Counted from the stretch's first letter, positions 33,334-42,391 are shown. The stretch: DNA of 45,830 nt from Planctomycetota bacterium (GCA_016213895.1 JACQZJ010000123.1:46855-92684); one strand, 5' to 3'. Numbers and translations are program-made. The notes: generated by a model from the sequence alone, not told the origin.

Positions 33334-34806
33334 ATGATGCCGCAGGCCGCCAGACGCTCGCCCGCGCTCTTCGCCCTGACCGCCGCGTTCGCCCTGCTGA
33401 ACGCTCCCGCCCTGGCCCAGAACAACCCGCCGGCGCTCGACGGGCTCGAGTTCAACCGCTTCGCCCAGAAGAACCCCGAGACCCTGGCGCAGAAGCCCGG
33501 GGGGCCCACGGAGCGCATCGAGATCCAGTCGACCGAGGACCACATCGACTACGTGGTCAAGGCGTACGTCCTCAAGGAAGCCAACGCCGCGGAGGTGTAT
33601 CAGCTCGTCCTGCACGCGGTCACCCTCGAGGGCGGCGTGGTGGACCGCATCGCCGCGGGCAGCGAGGTGCAGTTCGAGGAGAACGGCGAGATCGCCTGCA
33701 AGTACGAGGGGCACTCCATCCTGGTGGTCACCGCGCCCATGTGGATGATCCCGTTCCTCGACCAAGCCATCGAGGTGCTGGACGACGCCGACATCGAGGC
33801 CGCGGCCTACGGCACGGGCTACACCTACATCCGGCCCAAGCACCGGCGCCCCTCGGAGCTGGCCGAGCTGGTGGCCGGCTCGGCCGCGAGCGGGACCGAG
33901 GTGCTCGTGCCCGACGACAGCCGCAACGTGCTCTACCTCGAGGACACGCCCAGCTTCGTGGGCTGCATCATCGACGCCCTCCAGGCCTACGACCGGCCGC
34001 CCGACCAGATCGAGGCGCGCGTCCGCATCTACGAGATCGACACCACGCAGGGGCACGACGTCGGGCTCGACTGGTACGCCTGGAAGAAGAGCATCGACAA
34101 CGGCGACTTGACCCTGCTGTTCGGCGAGCCCGGCCAGACGAACCTGAGCCTGGAGGAGGTGACCGGCGAGCTGTCCTTCAACCAGCTCCTCGCCACGGAG
34201 TTCCTGAACTACATGGCCAGGAAGGGGAGCGCCAAGGTCATCACCGACACGCGCGTGCGCATCGTCAACGGCGAGACGGCCACGGTCGAGTCCACGGTGC
34301 AGATCCCCTACGTGCTGCGCGGCTTCGCCGGCAACGACGTCATCGACTCGCCCTACCGCGACTCGCCGGAGGCGCTCGACGCCGACCGCCTGATCCGCGA
34401 GTTCGTCGAGGGAGTCATCGTCACCATCACGCCGACCATCGCCTGCGACTCGCTCCAGCTCGAGATCAGCGCGTCGGTGGCGAGCCACGTGGGCTACACG
34501 CCGAGCCAGAGCGTTCCCATCATCACCAGCAGCTCGGTGGAGAGCGTCCTCGACCTGTCGGCCGACACGCCGGCCGTGCTCGGCGGGCTGACGCGCACGA
34601 CCATGGTCGACGAGCGCACCGGCATCCCCTGGCTCAAGGACGTCCCCGGCGTGCGCTACCTCTTCTCGCGCGAGGTCCGGCGCGAGCACAGGAGCCACGT
34701 CGTGATCAGCATCGTGCCGCTGCGCCGCACGCACGACGAGGCGCCCGAGGAGCCGCCCGGCACCCTGCCGCCCGTGGTCTGGAGCAGGAAGAACGGCTCC
34801 CAGTAA
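33334..34806 (+). CDS. Secretin-like protein (GspD/PilQ C-terminal domain)
   Basis: 490 residues with a signal peptide (SPALFALTAAFALLNAPALA, cleavage before QNN). N-terminal region: small alpha/beta N-type domains (YVLKEANAAEVYQLVLHAVT, YTYIRPKHRRPSELAELVAG, DDSRNVLYLEDTPSFVGCII). C-terminal region: the secretin fold, with IEARVRIYEIDTTQGHDVGL, GSAKVITDTRVRIVNGETAT, LGGLTRTTMVDERTGIPWL and KDVPGVRYLFSREV, the last being the typical secretin end before HVVISIVPL. Secretins form outer-membrane rings for type II secretion or pili. No other secretion genes are nearby, and it is shorter than GspD (about 650), so this is a stand-alone or divergent secretin. Confidence 0.88.
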   Translation: MMPQAARRSPALFALTAAFALLNAPALAQNNPPALDGLEFNRFAQKNPETLAQKPGGPTERIEIQSTEDHIDYVVKAYVLKEANAAEVYQLVLHAVTLEGGVVDRIAAGSEVQFEENGEIACKYEGHSILVVTAPMWMIPFLDQAIEVLDDADIEAAAYGTGYTYIRPKHRRPSELAELVAGSAASGTEVLVPDDSRNVLYLEDTPSFVGCIIDALQAYDRPPDQIEARVRIYEIDTTQGHDVGLDWYAWKKSIDNGDLTLLFGEPGQTNLSLEEVTGELSFNQLLATEFLNYMARKGSAKVITDTRVRIVNGETATVESTVQIPYVLRGFAGNDVIDSPYRDSPEALDADRLIREFVEGVIVTITPTIACDSLQLEISASVASHVGYTPSQSVPIITSSSVESVLDLSADTPAVLGGLTRTTMVDERTGIPWLKDVPGVRYLFSREVRREHRSHVVISIVPLRRTHDEAPEEPPGTLPPVVWSRKNGSQ

Positions 34807-34807
34807 G

Positions 34808-34834
34808 CCGCGGCGCGCGGCCGCGGGCCCGCGG
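34808..34834. terminator. GC-rich palindrome between convergent genes
   Basis: CCGCGGGCCCGCGG at 34821-34834 is a perfect 14-base palindrome and is preceded by another CCGCGG-flanked repeat from 34808. It sits between the convergent secretin-like and response-regulator genes and could terminate from both sides. No T-run is present. Confidence 0.3.
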
Positions 34835-34839
34835 AGGCC

Positions 34840-35205
34840 TCAGCCCCGCGCCCCCACCAGATCGCGCGCCACGCGAGCCAGATCCGCCAGCTCGAACGGC
34901 TTGGTGAAGACGTGGTCCGCACCCAGGCTCCTGGCCACGTCGAGGTAGAGCTCGTTGCCCGGGGCGCTGATCGCGATCACCTTCACGCCCGGCGCCTTCT
35001 TCCTGAGGTGCATGATCACCTCGAGCCCGTCGCGGTTGGGCATCACGATGTCGGCCACCACCAGGTCGAACTCAGCGTGGTCGATCTGCTCGATCGCTTG
35101 GTCGCCGTCTCCGGCCTCTTCCACCTCGAACGCGCACTGCTCGAGCTTCAGGCGCAGCACGCGCCGAATCGGGGCCTCGTCGTCCACGATCAGGACCCTG
35201 GCCAT
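34840..35205 (-). CDS. Stand-alone CheY-like response regulator receiver
   Basis: 121 residues, a single receiver domain without an output domain. Acidic pocket D8/D9, phospho-acceptor D52 (VVADIVMP), switch residue S80 (VIAIS) and K102 (FTKPF) are all present. It would be phosphorylated by a histidine kinase located elsewhere. The next gene upstream on the same strand is a SixA-like phosphohistidine phosphatase, so the pair may take part in one phosphorelay. Confidence 0.95.
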   Translation of the reverse strand: MARVLIVDDEAPIRRVLRLKLEQCAFEVEEAGDGDQAIEQIDHAEFDLVVADIVMPNRDGLEVIMHLRKKAPGVKVIAISAPGNELYLDVARSLGADHVFTKPFELADLARVARDLVGARG

Positions 35206-35312
35206 CGCTCACCATTCTCGCTTCATGCGTTCGGCCAGCCAGCCTCCTCGCCTCAGGCCTGCGCCTGACCGAGGAGCCCCGCCTCCGGCGCGGCCGGCCG
35301 CCGGCTGGCGGC

Positions 35313-35813
35313 TCACTCGACCTCGAGGTCCCGCGGCCGGATGATCCCCTCGAGGACCCACTCCCCGGCCAGCGCCTCGTTCCAGTCCCGCCCCCGCCCT
35401 ACGAGCAGGGCGGCGTTGCACGTCGTCAGCTTCTCGTGGCGGCCGGTCAGCTCTTCCACCGCCTCCTCGAAACCGGGGTTGTGCCCGATGACGAGGACCG
35501 TGGCGTGGGCCGGGCTCCAGCCCGCGGCGAGACTCACGATCTCGCCGAGCCCACCCTCGTACAGCTCGGGAGTGAAGGTGACCTCGACGTCCGCGTCCTC
35601 GAGGGCCTCCTCCATGCGGCGCCACGTTTCTCGCGAGCGCCGCGCGTCGCTGCCGTACACCGCCTCAGGACGCCAGCCGAGATCGAGGAGGCGCTGCCCG
35701 ACAGCGGGTGCGTTGCGCCTCCCTCGCCCGTTCAGCGGCCGCTCGCGGTCGTCGGTTGCGACGCTGTTCCATGAACTCTTGGCATGCCTCAGAAGTATGA
35801 GCCGTCTTTGCAC
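35313..35813 (-). CDS. sixA: SixA-like phosphohistidine phosphatase (histidine phosphatase superfamily)
   Basis: 166 residues from a GTG start. The RHG-type catalytic motif is LILLRHAKSSW with R9 and H10; the second catalytic His is H111 in VIGHNPG. RPLNGRGRRNAP and VYGSDARRSRETW complete the SixA pattern. SixA removes phosphate from His-phosphorylated HPt domains or phosphotransfer proteins in E. coli. The adjacent single-domain receiver gene supports a signalling role, but metabolic targets are possible. The symbol is by similarity only. Confidence 0.9.
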   Translation of the reverse strand: MQRRLILLRHAKSSWNSVATDDRERPLNGRGRRNAPAVGQRLLDLGWRPEAVYGSDARRSRETWRRMEEALEDADVEVTFTPELYEGGLGEIVSLAAGWSPAHATVLVIGHNPGFEEAVEELTGRHEKLTTCNAALLVGRGRDWNEALAGEWVLEGIIRPRDLEVE

Positions 35814-35955
35814 GACCGGACCTCCCAGGGACCCGCGGTAGCCCAGTCCTCCAGGTTGGACGCCGCGCCGAACTCACCGGCAGAATGATACCCGCCCCCG
35901 CCCTTGTCGAGCGAGAAGGTAGGAATGCTGCTCCTGCCGCGACCCCCTCTCCCCC

Positions 35956-37366
35956 CTACTTGCCGGCGTTCTCCTCGAGCATGCGGTCGGTGAACATGAC
36001 GTGGCCCATGAGCGGGCCGAACGAGCCGTCGCTCTGGCGGTCCTTGCCCACGTAGACCGAGTAGAGGAAGCAGTCCGCGCCGCGCTTGGCGGCGACCTGG
36101 ACCGTGACGCTGCGCGTGACGCGGTAGCGCAGGGCGCTGCGCGTCGTGTCCGTGAACTCGAGAGCGCTCTCCTCCTCCCAGTCCGGGCTGATCACCAGCG
36201 CGCGCAGCACCTCGGCGTCCGCGAACTGCTCCTTGACCACCGCCTGGGCCTTCTCGCGCAGAGCCTCGGCGTCCTCGCCCGCGTACTTCTCGGGCAGCAT
36301 GACCGTGCTCTCGATCATGCGCTCGCGCCAGCGGCTCTGCGCCGCGTTCAGCTCCCCGAGCCCTCTCCGGAGCGCGACCGCGCGCTCGTCGCCGGGCAGG
36401 AGCCGCTCGATCCACGCCACTCGCTTCATGATGTTCGGGATGATGTCCTTCTGCAGCAGGTACGGCTTCGTCTGGCCGTCGGCGCAGCGCTCCTCGTTCG
36501 CCGCCAGGAACTCAACGCAGCGCTTCAGCTCGGCGCCCGTTTCCTCGACGTGGCGCGCGGCGGCGCCGTCCAGCCCGGTGCGGAATGACTCCAGGCGCCA
36601 GGCCAGCTCCTTCTCGATCTGCTGCAGCTCCTCGGTGCCGCCGCCGGCGAGGCCGGCCGCCCGGTAGGCCGCGAAGGCCGCGGACGCCTCGGCGAAGATG
36701 CGCATGCGCTTGTCCAACTCCCCGGCCTCCTCGGTGTAGCCGGAGATGAACTCCTTCTCCGGGTCGTAGGCGGCCTCGCCCGCGTGCGCGACGTAGGGGG
36801 CGAGCTTCTCGATCCACGCGGCGGCGCCAGCCGCCGCGTCCCCTGCCGCCTGCGCCTCGCGCTCCTGCTCCGCCGCGAGGCCGGCCTCGGCCGCCGCGAT
36901 GCGCTCGTGCATGGCCGCGAGACGCGCCTTGGCCGCGGCCGCGGCCGGATGCGCCACGGCGGCCGGGTACTTGGCCTCCAGGTCGCTCCAGTACGCGTCC
37001 GCGGTGTTCATCTCGTAGCGCGCCTGGCTGACCTTGCCCTCCGCGTTCCCCTCGCGCTCCAGCGCGCGCCGCGCCTTGTCCAGGGCGGCGTCCAGCTCGC
37101 GGACGCAGCGCGCCGCGCCCGCGGGCAGGGCCTCGTCCTGCGCCGCCGCGCCTGCCGCGCCCGCCGCTCCTCCCTGGCCTTCCGCCGCGCCGCCGGCGCC
37201 CGGCCGCTGCAGGGGTTTCTCGACGTCCTGGCGGCTGCGCGGCGGCCAGCTCCGTGTTGACTTCCTTCGCGATCGCGTTCGCGTCCTGGGCGCGCGCGCA
37301 CTCGGCCGGCGCGAGAAGCGACGCCATCGTCACCGAGAGAACCAGAAGCAGCGTTCCGCGGACCAT
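35956..37366 (-). CDS. Secreted Ala/Glu-rich helical protein, interrupted by a one-base frameshift
   Basis: The start is ATG 37366, preceded by GGAGGAGACGG, with a signal peptide MVRGTLLLVLSVTMASLLAP and a mature start QDANAIAKEVNTELAAAQ. After this (about 37230-37240) the frame turns to Arg/Gly nonsense. The neighbouring frame instead continues as RQDVEKPLQRPG, then Gly/Ala, RELDAALDKARRALEREGN, MNTADAYWSDLEAKYP and onwards to the stop at 35956, ending MFTDRMLEENAGK. One extra C in CAGCCGCCAGG would explain this. The main part is a long alpha-helical Ala/Glu-rich region followed by a mixed domain (WEEESALEFTDTTRSALRYR). No family recognised. The shift could be a sequencing error, a true mutation or a programmed site. 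Confidence 0.65.
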
Positions 37367-37479
37367 GGACCGTCTCCTCCATTCCAGTTGACTGCCACAC
37401 CTTGACGGCCGCCGGCGCTGCCGGGACTGCCCCGCCAAGCCCGAAGCCGGACATTCTAGCGCCGTGGCGAGACCCGCGC

Positions 37480-38931
37480 TCAGCCGCGCGTCATGCGCAC
37501 CACGTAGCGGTCCTCTTCCCCTGCCCGCGCCACGTAGTGCAGGAACAGGTCGTCGCGGCCGTCCTGGTCGAAGTCCCAGCAGCGCGCGTCCACCGAGAGG
37601 AACGGCGCGCTGTCCTCGATGTCGAGCAGCCGGGTCGCCTCGCGCGCGAAGGAGGCGTCGCCGCCGCCGCGATGCACCGCCAGCTCGGCCGGCGAGCGCT
37701 TGACCAGGAAGTCCTTGACGCCGTCGCCGTCGAAGTCGCCGTCGAAGGTGTAGATCATCTGGTTCGCCACGGAGAAGCCGCCGCCGAGCGACGCGTAGTC
37801 CAGGGGAAAGGTGATCTCGCGCACCTCGTCCGGCGTGCGCGCGTAGCGCACGCCCTCCCTGTTCCTGAAGATGGAGTAGCTCATGCGCAGCGAGCGCGCG
37901 ACGAAGATGCGCATGAGCTTCAGGTGGTCCACCTCCTCGATGGTCGGGACCAGCAGGTCGGTGCGGCCGTCGCCGTCCAGGTCGATGAGTTTCGGCGGCA
38001 GCACCCAGCCCTCGAAGCGCAGCGTGCGGCGGTTTTCGAGGGCCGCGCCGTCGAGGAAGTCGACCTCGCCGTCGAGCGCGCGCACCACCAGCAGGCAGCT
38101 CTGGCCGCGGCCGTCGAGGTCGGAGAAGCGCACGCTGCGCGAGGAGAGGATCTCCTCGCGCAGCGAGGGGGTGGCGTCGTAGAGCACCTTGCTGAAGCGC
38201 CTGGACCAGGTCCCGCCCGGCGCGCGCGGCTGCTCGTAGGCGGCCACGGCGCGCCCGTCGAAGGTCAGAACCTCGTTCCGGCCGTCGCCGTCGAGGTCGC
38301 CGGAAAAGACGCGCGGCATGGCCACGGACTGCTCGATCGCGCCGAGATCGGAGCCGCGCGGGAACTCGATCGCGCCAGCCGGCGCGATCGGGATCAGGCC
38401 GCCGTCCGTGAAGCTCGTGGCGTCGCCCGAGCGCAGGAACACGCGGCAGCCGCGCGCCGCCGGCACGAGCGCGTCCTCGCGCCCGGAGCCGTCGACGTCC
38501 AGGAAGACGTCGTTCCAGCACACGTCGGCGTCCGGCACGGGGAAGAGCAGCGCGTCCTCCACGGCGAGCCCCGGCACGGGCGCCGGGCCCGAGACCGCGC
38601 CGCCCGGGAAGCCCAGGGCGAGCACGCCGCCGGGCGTGAGCAGCAGGAGTTCGCGCGCGCGGTCGCCGTCCACGTCCCCGCCGTCCACGAAGACCACGTC
38701 TTCCGGCAGGAGGGGCGCCAGGCTCGGCCGGGACGGCAGGCGCCCGTTCTCGAGGAAGAAGACCGAGACGCGGCGCCCGTCCACGGTCACCAGGTCGAGG
38801 TCGCCGTCGCCGTCGAAGTCGTCGGCCATGATGACGTTCGGCCTGCCCTCGGGCGCGAGCACCGTGCTCACGGACCCCGCGTCCGCAGCGGGCTGGAGCA
38901 GGAGCGCGCAGAGGATGAGGCCGCCGCTCAC
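37480..38931 (-). CDS. Secreted FG-GAP/VCBS repeat protein (distal gene of tandem pair)
   Basis: 483 residues from GTG 38931, which overlaps the stop of the upstream paralogue (GTGA). A short signal sequence (GLILCALLLQPAADA) is followed by repeats with the calcium-binding DxDGDGxxD pattern: DDFDGDGDLDLVTV, SGDLDGDGRNEVLTF, KLIDLDGDGRTDLLVP, DGDFDGDGVKDFLV and WDFDQDGRDDLFLH. These form a seven-bladed integrin-alpha-like propeller in known proteins. It is probably exported and calcium-bound; no catalytic domain is visible. It shares layout and style with the gene upstream, so they arose by duplication. Confidence 0.88.
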   Translation of the reverse strand: MSGGLILCALLLQPAADAGSVSTVLAPEGRPNVIMADDFDGDGDLDLVTVDGRRVSVFFLENGRLPSRPSLAPLLPEDVVFVDGGDVDGDRARELLLLTPGGVLALGFPGGAVSGPAPVPGLAVEDALLFPVPDADVCWNDVFLDVDGSGREDALVPAARGCRVFLRSGDATSFTDGGLIPIAPAGAIEFPRGSDLGAIEQSVAMPRVFSGDLDGDGRNEVLTFDGRAVAAYEQPRAPGGTWSRRFSKVLYDATPSLREEILSSRSVRFSDLDGRGQSCLLVVRALDGEVDFLDGAALENRRTLRFEGWVLPPKLIDLDGDGRTDLLVPTIEEVDHLKLMRIFVARSLRMSYSIFRNREGVRYARTPDEVREITFPLDYASLGGGFSVANQMIYTFDGDFDGDGVKDFLVKRSPAELAVHRGGGDASFAREATRLLDIEDSAPFLSVDARCWDFDQDGRDDLFLHYVARAGEEDRYVVRMTRG

Positions 38932-40403
38932 TTCCCCACCTCCAGGATGAGCGCCTGGTCGCGGCCGAGCGAGACGATCTCGGCGCGGCCGTCGCCGTCG
39001 ATGTCCTGCCCGAAAAACGAGCCGGTCAGGACGGCCTCGGCCTCGAAGAACGCCGCCTCGTCGAACGCGATCTCGGCCGAGGAGAACCACGAGCCCTTGC
39101 GCGCCCCGCGCCGCACGCTGATCTTCCCCTCGCGCGCGCCGTACGAGGCGAAGTCCGGCCGCCCGTCGCCGTCGTAGTCCGCCTCGAAGGTCACCCAGCC
39201 GTAGGCGCCCACGTCGAGCAGCCTCTCGACCGGCAGGGAGAGCGTGCTGCTGAACACCGGCTCTTCATCGAAGCGCTCCTCCTCGCGGTCGAAGCGGTAG
39301 ATGAGAAACGTGACGTGCACCAGGTCGAGCAGCGACTCCTTGAGCTTGCTGAACAGATCGGTGCGCACCGTGGTGACGATCAGGTCGAGCGCGCCGTCCC
39401 GGTCCAGGTCGCAGAGCCTGGGCGGCGAGGTCACGCCGTCGTTGCGGATCACCTGGCGCGGCCGCGGCCCGCCGGCCTGCGCCAGGTCGGAAGAGAGAAG
39501 GAGTAGGGTGCGCGTCGCGATCCCGGCCAGGAGGCTCGGCCGCGCCACGCGATCGGTGAGCACCGCGTCGCAGCGCGAGTCGCCGTCCACGTCGAGGAAG
39601 CGGCCGCTGTTCATGGCCAGGCCCACTCCCTCCACGCGGCCGGCGCCAAGCAGCGCGCTCAGGTCGAGGAGCGGCGCGGGCGGAGCGAGCGGCGCGCCCG
39701 GCCGCAGCGCCACGCGCGCCACCTGGTCGTCGAACGCGAGGAGCAGGTCCGGCACGCCGTCTCCTTCCCAGTCGGCGAGCGCGGGCACGGCCAGGCGCGA
39801 GGTCATGCGGAAGTGCACGTTCTGGCCGTGGCTCACGCCGCGCCGCGAGCGCCTGGCGAGGAGCTGCGGCCCGTCCAGGCTCCCGTCCGGCCGTGCGCGG
39901 AAGAACAAGTGCCCCTCCCGGCCGGGCAGCAGCAGGTCGCAGCGGCCGTCTCCGTCCAGGTCGCGCGCCACGGGCGCGAAGTCGAGGCGCGTGCTGGCCG
40001 CGGCGCGGAAGAACGAAGGGGCCTCGAGCAGGCGCTCTGGCGCGGCGAAGCCGGCCGCGGCGAGACGGAAGACGCTCACGCCCGCGACGTCGACGCGCAG
40101 CACCTCCGCCTTGCCGTCGCCGTCCAGGTCCGCCACGTCGGCGAAGAGCACGTCGTCGCCCGCGGCGAAGCCGGCCGCCGCCTCGGCGCCGAAGCCCTCC
40201 GCGCCGCGCAGGAAGACGCGCACCTCGCGCACCAGGTCGCTCCCGGCCGCGCGCACCAGGGTCAAGGCGGCGTCCAGGTCGCCGTCGCCGTCGAGGTCAG
40301 CGAAGCGGATGGCCTGGACGTCGCCGTCCACCTGGAGCTTGCTGATTGCCGGGAAGGGGAGCGCCAGCACGAGGGGCAGGGCGAGGGTCGCGGCGATCAC
40401 CAT
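38928..40403 (-). CDS. Secreted FG-GAP/VCBS repeat protein (proximal gene of tandem pair)
   Basis: 491 residues from ATG 40403 (signal MVIAATLALPLVLALPFPA); the frame runs on upstream without a signal and is not used. FG-GAP repeats include RFADLDGDGDLDAALTL, FADVADLDGDGKAEVLRV, PVARDLDGDGRCDLLLP, LADWEGDGVPDLLLAF, GRFLDVDGDSRCDAVLT and GQDIDGDGRAEIVSL, each with a DxDGDGxxD-like calcium loop. Translationally coupled to its paralogue downstream. Such proteins are abundant in planctomycetes and usually face the cell surface or periplasm; ligand unknown. Confidence 0.88.
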   Translation of the reverse strand: MVIAATLALPLVLALPFPAISKLQVDGDVQAIRFADLDGDGDLDAALTLVRAAGSDLVREVRVFLRGAEGFGAEAAAGFAAGDDVLFADVADLDGDGKAEVLRVDVAGVSVFRLAAAGFAAPERLLEAPSFFRAAASTRLDFAPVARDLDGDGRCDLLLPGREGHLFFRARPDGSLDGPQLLARRSRRGVSHGQNVHFRMTSRLAVPALADWEGDGVPDLLLAFDDQVARVALRPGAPLAPPAPLLDLSALLGAGRVEGVGLAMNSGRFLDVDGDSRCDAVLTDRVARPSLLAGIATRTLLLLSSDLAQAGGPRPRQVIRNDGVTSPPRLCDLDRDGALDLIVTTVRTDLFSKLKESLLDLVHVTFLIYRFDREEERFDEEPVFSSTLSLPVERLLDVGAYGWVTFEADYDGDGRPDFASYGAREGKISVRRGARKGSWFSSAEIAFDEAAFFEAEAVLTGSFFGQDIDGDGRAEIVSLGRDQALILEVGK

Positions 40404-40473
40404 CGTGGCGATTGTAGCGGACGCGCCGCGCCCGCGGCCCGCCCCTCGGGCGCCCCCTTTCCTGGAAGGCGGA

Positions 40474-41034
40474 TCACCTGGCCTCGGAGGAGAGGCGCTC
40501 GATCGGCGATCCGCGCTCCACGCGCAGGAACTCCTCGACCGCGCGCCGCTCGCCGCGGATGCGCGCCAGATCGATCTCGGCCTGCAGGCGGATGGACTCG
40601 CCTTCCAGGTTCTCCCGCAGTCTTGTGATCTGGTCGCGCTCGCCGCACAGCTCCAGGCGCTGCTGGAGGAGCTGCTCCAGGCACGGCTTGAGCGACGCGG
40701 CGCCGGACGGCTGGCGCTCCATCTCGCGCTCGATCTTGCGGATCCGGTCATCCAGGGTGCGCACGCTGCGCTCGATGGCGCGCAGGGTGCGGTCCGACAG
40801 CTCGTCCCGCTCCTCGGTCTCCTTCAGCTCGTCGCGCAGGCGGCGCACCTCGGAGTCGTCCGCGGACAGGGCGGCGGCGCCGCGGGATTCGGAGCGCGAA
40901 GAGCGGCCGCCGCCCGTCACCTCCAGGATGCCGTCGCGCACCTCCCGCACGAAGCCGCGGATCCTGCCGCCGCGCTCGAAGGACGAGAACAGGCAGAGGA
41001 ACAGGACCAGGAAGAGCACCGTCGACGTTCGCAT
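40474..41034 (-). CDS. Membrane-anchored coiled-coil protein
   Basis: 186 residues. MRTSTVLFLVLFLCLF is an N-terminal membrane anchor or signal. From about residue 58 a long charged coiled coil runs to about 175 (EVRRLRDELKETEERDELSD, IRKIEREMERQ, QQRLELCGERDQITRLRENL). Resembles the gene just upstream in plan (short N-terminal membrane segment, then coiled coil), and the two are separated by a strong hairpin. No family recognised; an envelope-scaffold or PspA-like structural role is a guess. Confidence 0.8.
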   Translation of the reverse strand: MRTSTVLFLVLFLCLFSSFERGGRIRGFVREVRDGILEVTGGGRSSRSESRGAAALSADDSEVRRLRDELKETEERDELSDRTLRAIERSVRTLDDRIRKIEREMERQPSGAASLKPCLEQLLQQRLELCGERDQITRLRENLEGESIRLQAEIDLARIRGERRAVEEFLRVERGSPIERLSSEAR

Positions 41035-41056
41035 GGCTGAAGCCCCCCGACTCAGG

Positions 41057-41083
41057 CGGAGGACCGGGAAACCCGGTCCTCCG
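41057..41083 (-). terminator. Perfect 12-bp hairpin between the two coiled-coil genes
   Basis: CGGAGGACCGGG (41057-41068) and CCCGGTCCTCCG (41072-41083) pair exactly around an AAA loop. It lies between the stop of the upstream gene and the start of the downstream one on the minus strand. Without a T-run it may be an attenuator or an mRNA processing/stability element rather than a full stop. Confidence 0.55.
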
Positions 41084-41098
41084 GCGCCTCGTTGCCTG

Positions 41099-41974
41099 CT
41101 AATGAACGGCGGGCGCCTCGACCGTGGCCGGCAGCGCGGCCGCGCCGGCCTCCGCCCCGCCGCGCAGCGCGCTGCGGATCAGGCCGACGAGGTCTTCGTC
41201 GTTCGCCTGCAGGGCCTCGTAGTCGATGCCGCCCTGCGGCTGCTCGGGGCCGCTGCTCAGGCGCTCGTCGAGCATGCGGTCCTTGACCTCGAGGTCGCGC
41301 TCGAAGGACTTGATCATCTCGCGCGCCCGCGCCAGATCGGAATCCAGCCCGGACGTGTCCAGGATCTCGTCCACCGTGGCGGCGAAGGTCTCCTTGGCGC
41401 GGAACTTCTGCAGCTGCGCCTCGAGCAGGCCGACGCGCGACTCGAGGTCGACCCTGAGGGCGGCCGCGCGCGTCACGTTCTGCTCGGCGATGGCCTGGGC
41501 CTTCTCCTTGGTGGCGAGCGTCTCCTTGAGGCTCGCCAGGGTCTCCGCCTGGACGTTGTACAGGCCGAGCTTCTCCTGCGCGTCCGCCTCGATCTCGGCC
41601 CGGTCATAGACCATGCGGCCGATCACGTAGCGGTCCTTGTTCAGGGCGAGCAGGTCCGAGGCCTTCTCCAGGACGCTGCTGCGCTGCGCCAGGGAGCGCT
41701 CGCGCTCCTGGACCTCGGCGTGCAGGTGCTCCGACTCGATGCGGCGCTTGACCGCCTCCCCCTTGAGGTGGCGGATCTCCTGGTCGAGGCTCCCGATCTG
41801 CTTGCGGATCATTCCCAGCTTCGACTCCATGCTCTGCGCGTCGTCCAGCGCCTCGAGCACGGAGTCCTTGCCTTCGTCGAAGTACATCTTGATGCGCTGC
41901 GGCCCCACGAGAGCGAGCGTGCTGCCGCCGATGAGGGTCGCGAGCACCCCGAGGCGAAAGAGTGAACCGAACAT
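41099..41974 (-). CDS. Membrane-anchored long coiled-coil protein
   Basis: 291 residues. The N-terminal 25 residues (MFGSLFRLGVLATLIGGSTL) form one membrane helix; the rest to about 240 is coiled coil (AQSMESKLGMIRKQIGSLDQ, EIRHLKGEAVKRRIESEHLH, VQERERSLAQ), followed by an Ala/Pro-rich tail. The region GPQRIKMYFDEGKDSVLEAL next to the membrane segment is amphipathic. PspA/IM30-like architecture is possible but not shown by a specific motif. Upstream genes encode small zinc-ribbon membrane proteins on the same strand. Confidence 0.85.
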   Translation of the reverse strand: MFGSLFRLGVLATLIGGSTLALVGPQRIKMYFDEGKDSVLEALDDAQSMESKLGMIRKQIGSLDQEIRHLKGEAVKRRIESEHLHAEVQERERSLAQRSSVLEKASDLLALNKDRYVIGRMVYDRAEIEADAQEKLGLYNVQAETLASLKETLATKEKAQAIAEQNVTRAAALRVDLESRVGLLEAQLQKFRAKETFAATVDEILDTSGLDSDLARAREMIKSFERDLEVKDRMLDERLSSGPEQPQGGIDYEALQANDEDLVGLIRSALRGGAEAGAAALPATVEAPAVH

Positions 41975-42007
41975 GGCGAGACTCCTTTCCGAGAGTTGTT
42001 GGTCGAA

Positions 42008-42391
42008 TCAAGCGGGCTGTGCGCCGCTCATGTGCATTCCCGCGTTGTGCCGGCGGGCCGAGAAGAAGGCGTCGGCGATCCCGATCAGCCAGGGGATCAC
42101 GAGCGGCGACGTCACGAAGATGAGCAGGGCCTTGAGCAGGTGGCCGTTGTAGACCTGGCCGCCGCCGGGAAAGACCACCGACAGCACGGCCGCGAGCAGC
42201 GGGTCCTTGGCGAACTCGCCGGAGTTCGTGAACTCCGCGATGAAGCGCGCCGGGCGCGCCGCTTCCGCGCGCCCGCCGATGGTCCGGCGGAAGCGCTCTG
42301 CGCACGCCGGGCAGAAGCCGAGCCGCGCGCCGAAGGCCGGCAGGCGCTCGCCGCAGTGGCCGCAGAACGGCTCGTCAGGCATGCTGGACAT
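42008..42391 (-). CDS. Small zinc-ribbon membrane protein with TM2-like domain
   Basis: 127 residues. The N-terminus has a four-Cys zinc ribbon, CGHCGERLP ... CPACAERF. After a basic linker the C-terminal half is a two-helix TM2-like module: VLSVVFPGGGQVYNGHLLKA, LLIFVTSPLVIPW and GIADAFFSARR. The PGxGQxY signature recurs in the two genes upstream. The gene overlaps the end of its upstream neighbour by 17 bases. Probably a membrane protein with cytoplasmic metal-binding head; function unknown. Confidence 0.85.
   Translation of the reverse strand: MSSMPDEPFCGHCGERLPAFGARLGFCPACAERFRRTIGGRAEAARPARFIAEFTNSGEFAKDPLLAAVLSVVFPGGGQVYNGHLLKALLIFVTSPLVIPWLIGIADAFFSARRHNAGMHMSGAQPA

Noticed and set aside
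33313-34734. A 473-codon minus-strand ORF opposite the secretin-like gene
   Set aside because: Antisense shadow with Val/Asp/His/Arg bias; the plus strand has a signal peptide and secretin motifs.
35789-35955. A minus-strand peptide (FSLDKGGGGYHSAGEFGAAS) before the SixA-like gene
   Set aside because: It looks slightly protein-like, but its upstream part is a shadow of the frameshifted gene and no start with a ribosome-binding site is present.
38000-40350. Repeated GTCGCCGTCG-like DNA motif resembling a repeat array
   Set aside because: It is the coding DNA of the DxDGDGxxD loops in the two FG-GAP proteins, with irregular spacing; not a CRISPR or intergenic repeat.
37402-41040. Long plus-strand ORFs opposite the FG-GAP genes
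   Set aside because: The repeated GACGGCGAC codons of calcium loops leave stops out of the opposite frames; no independent evidence of coding.
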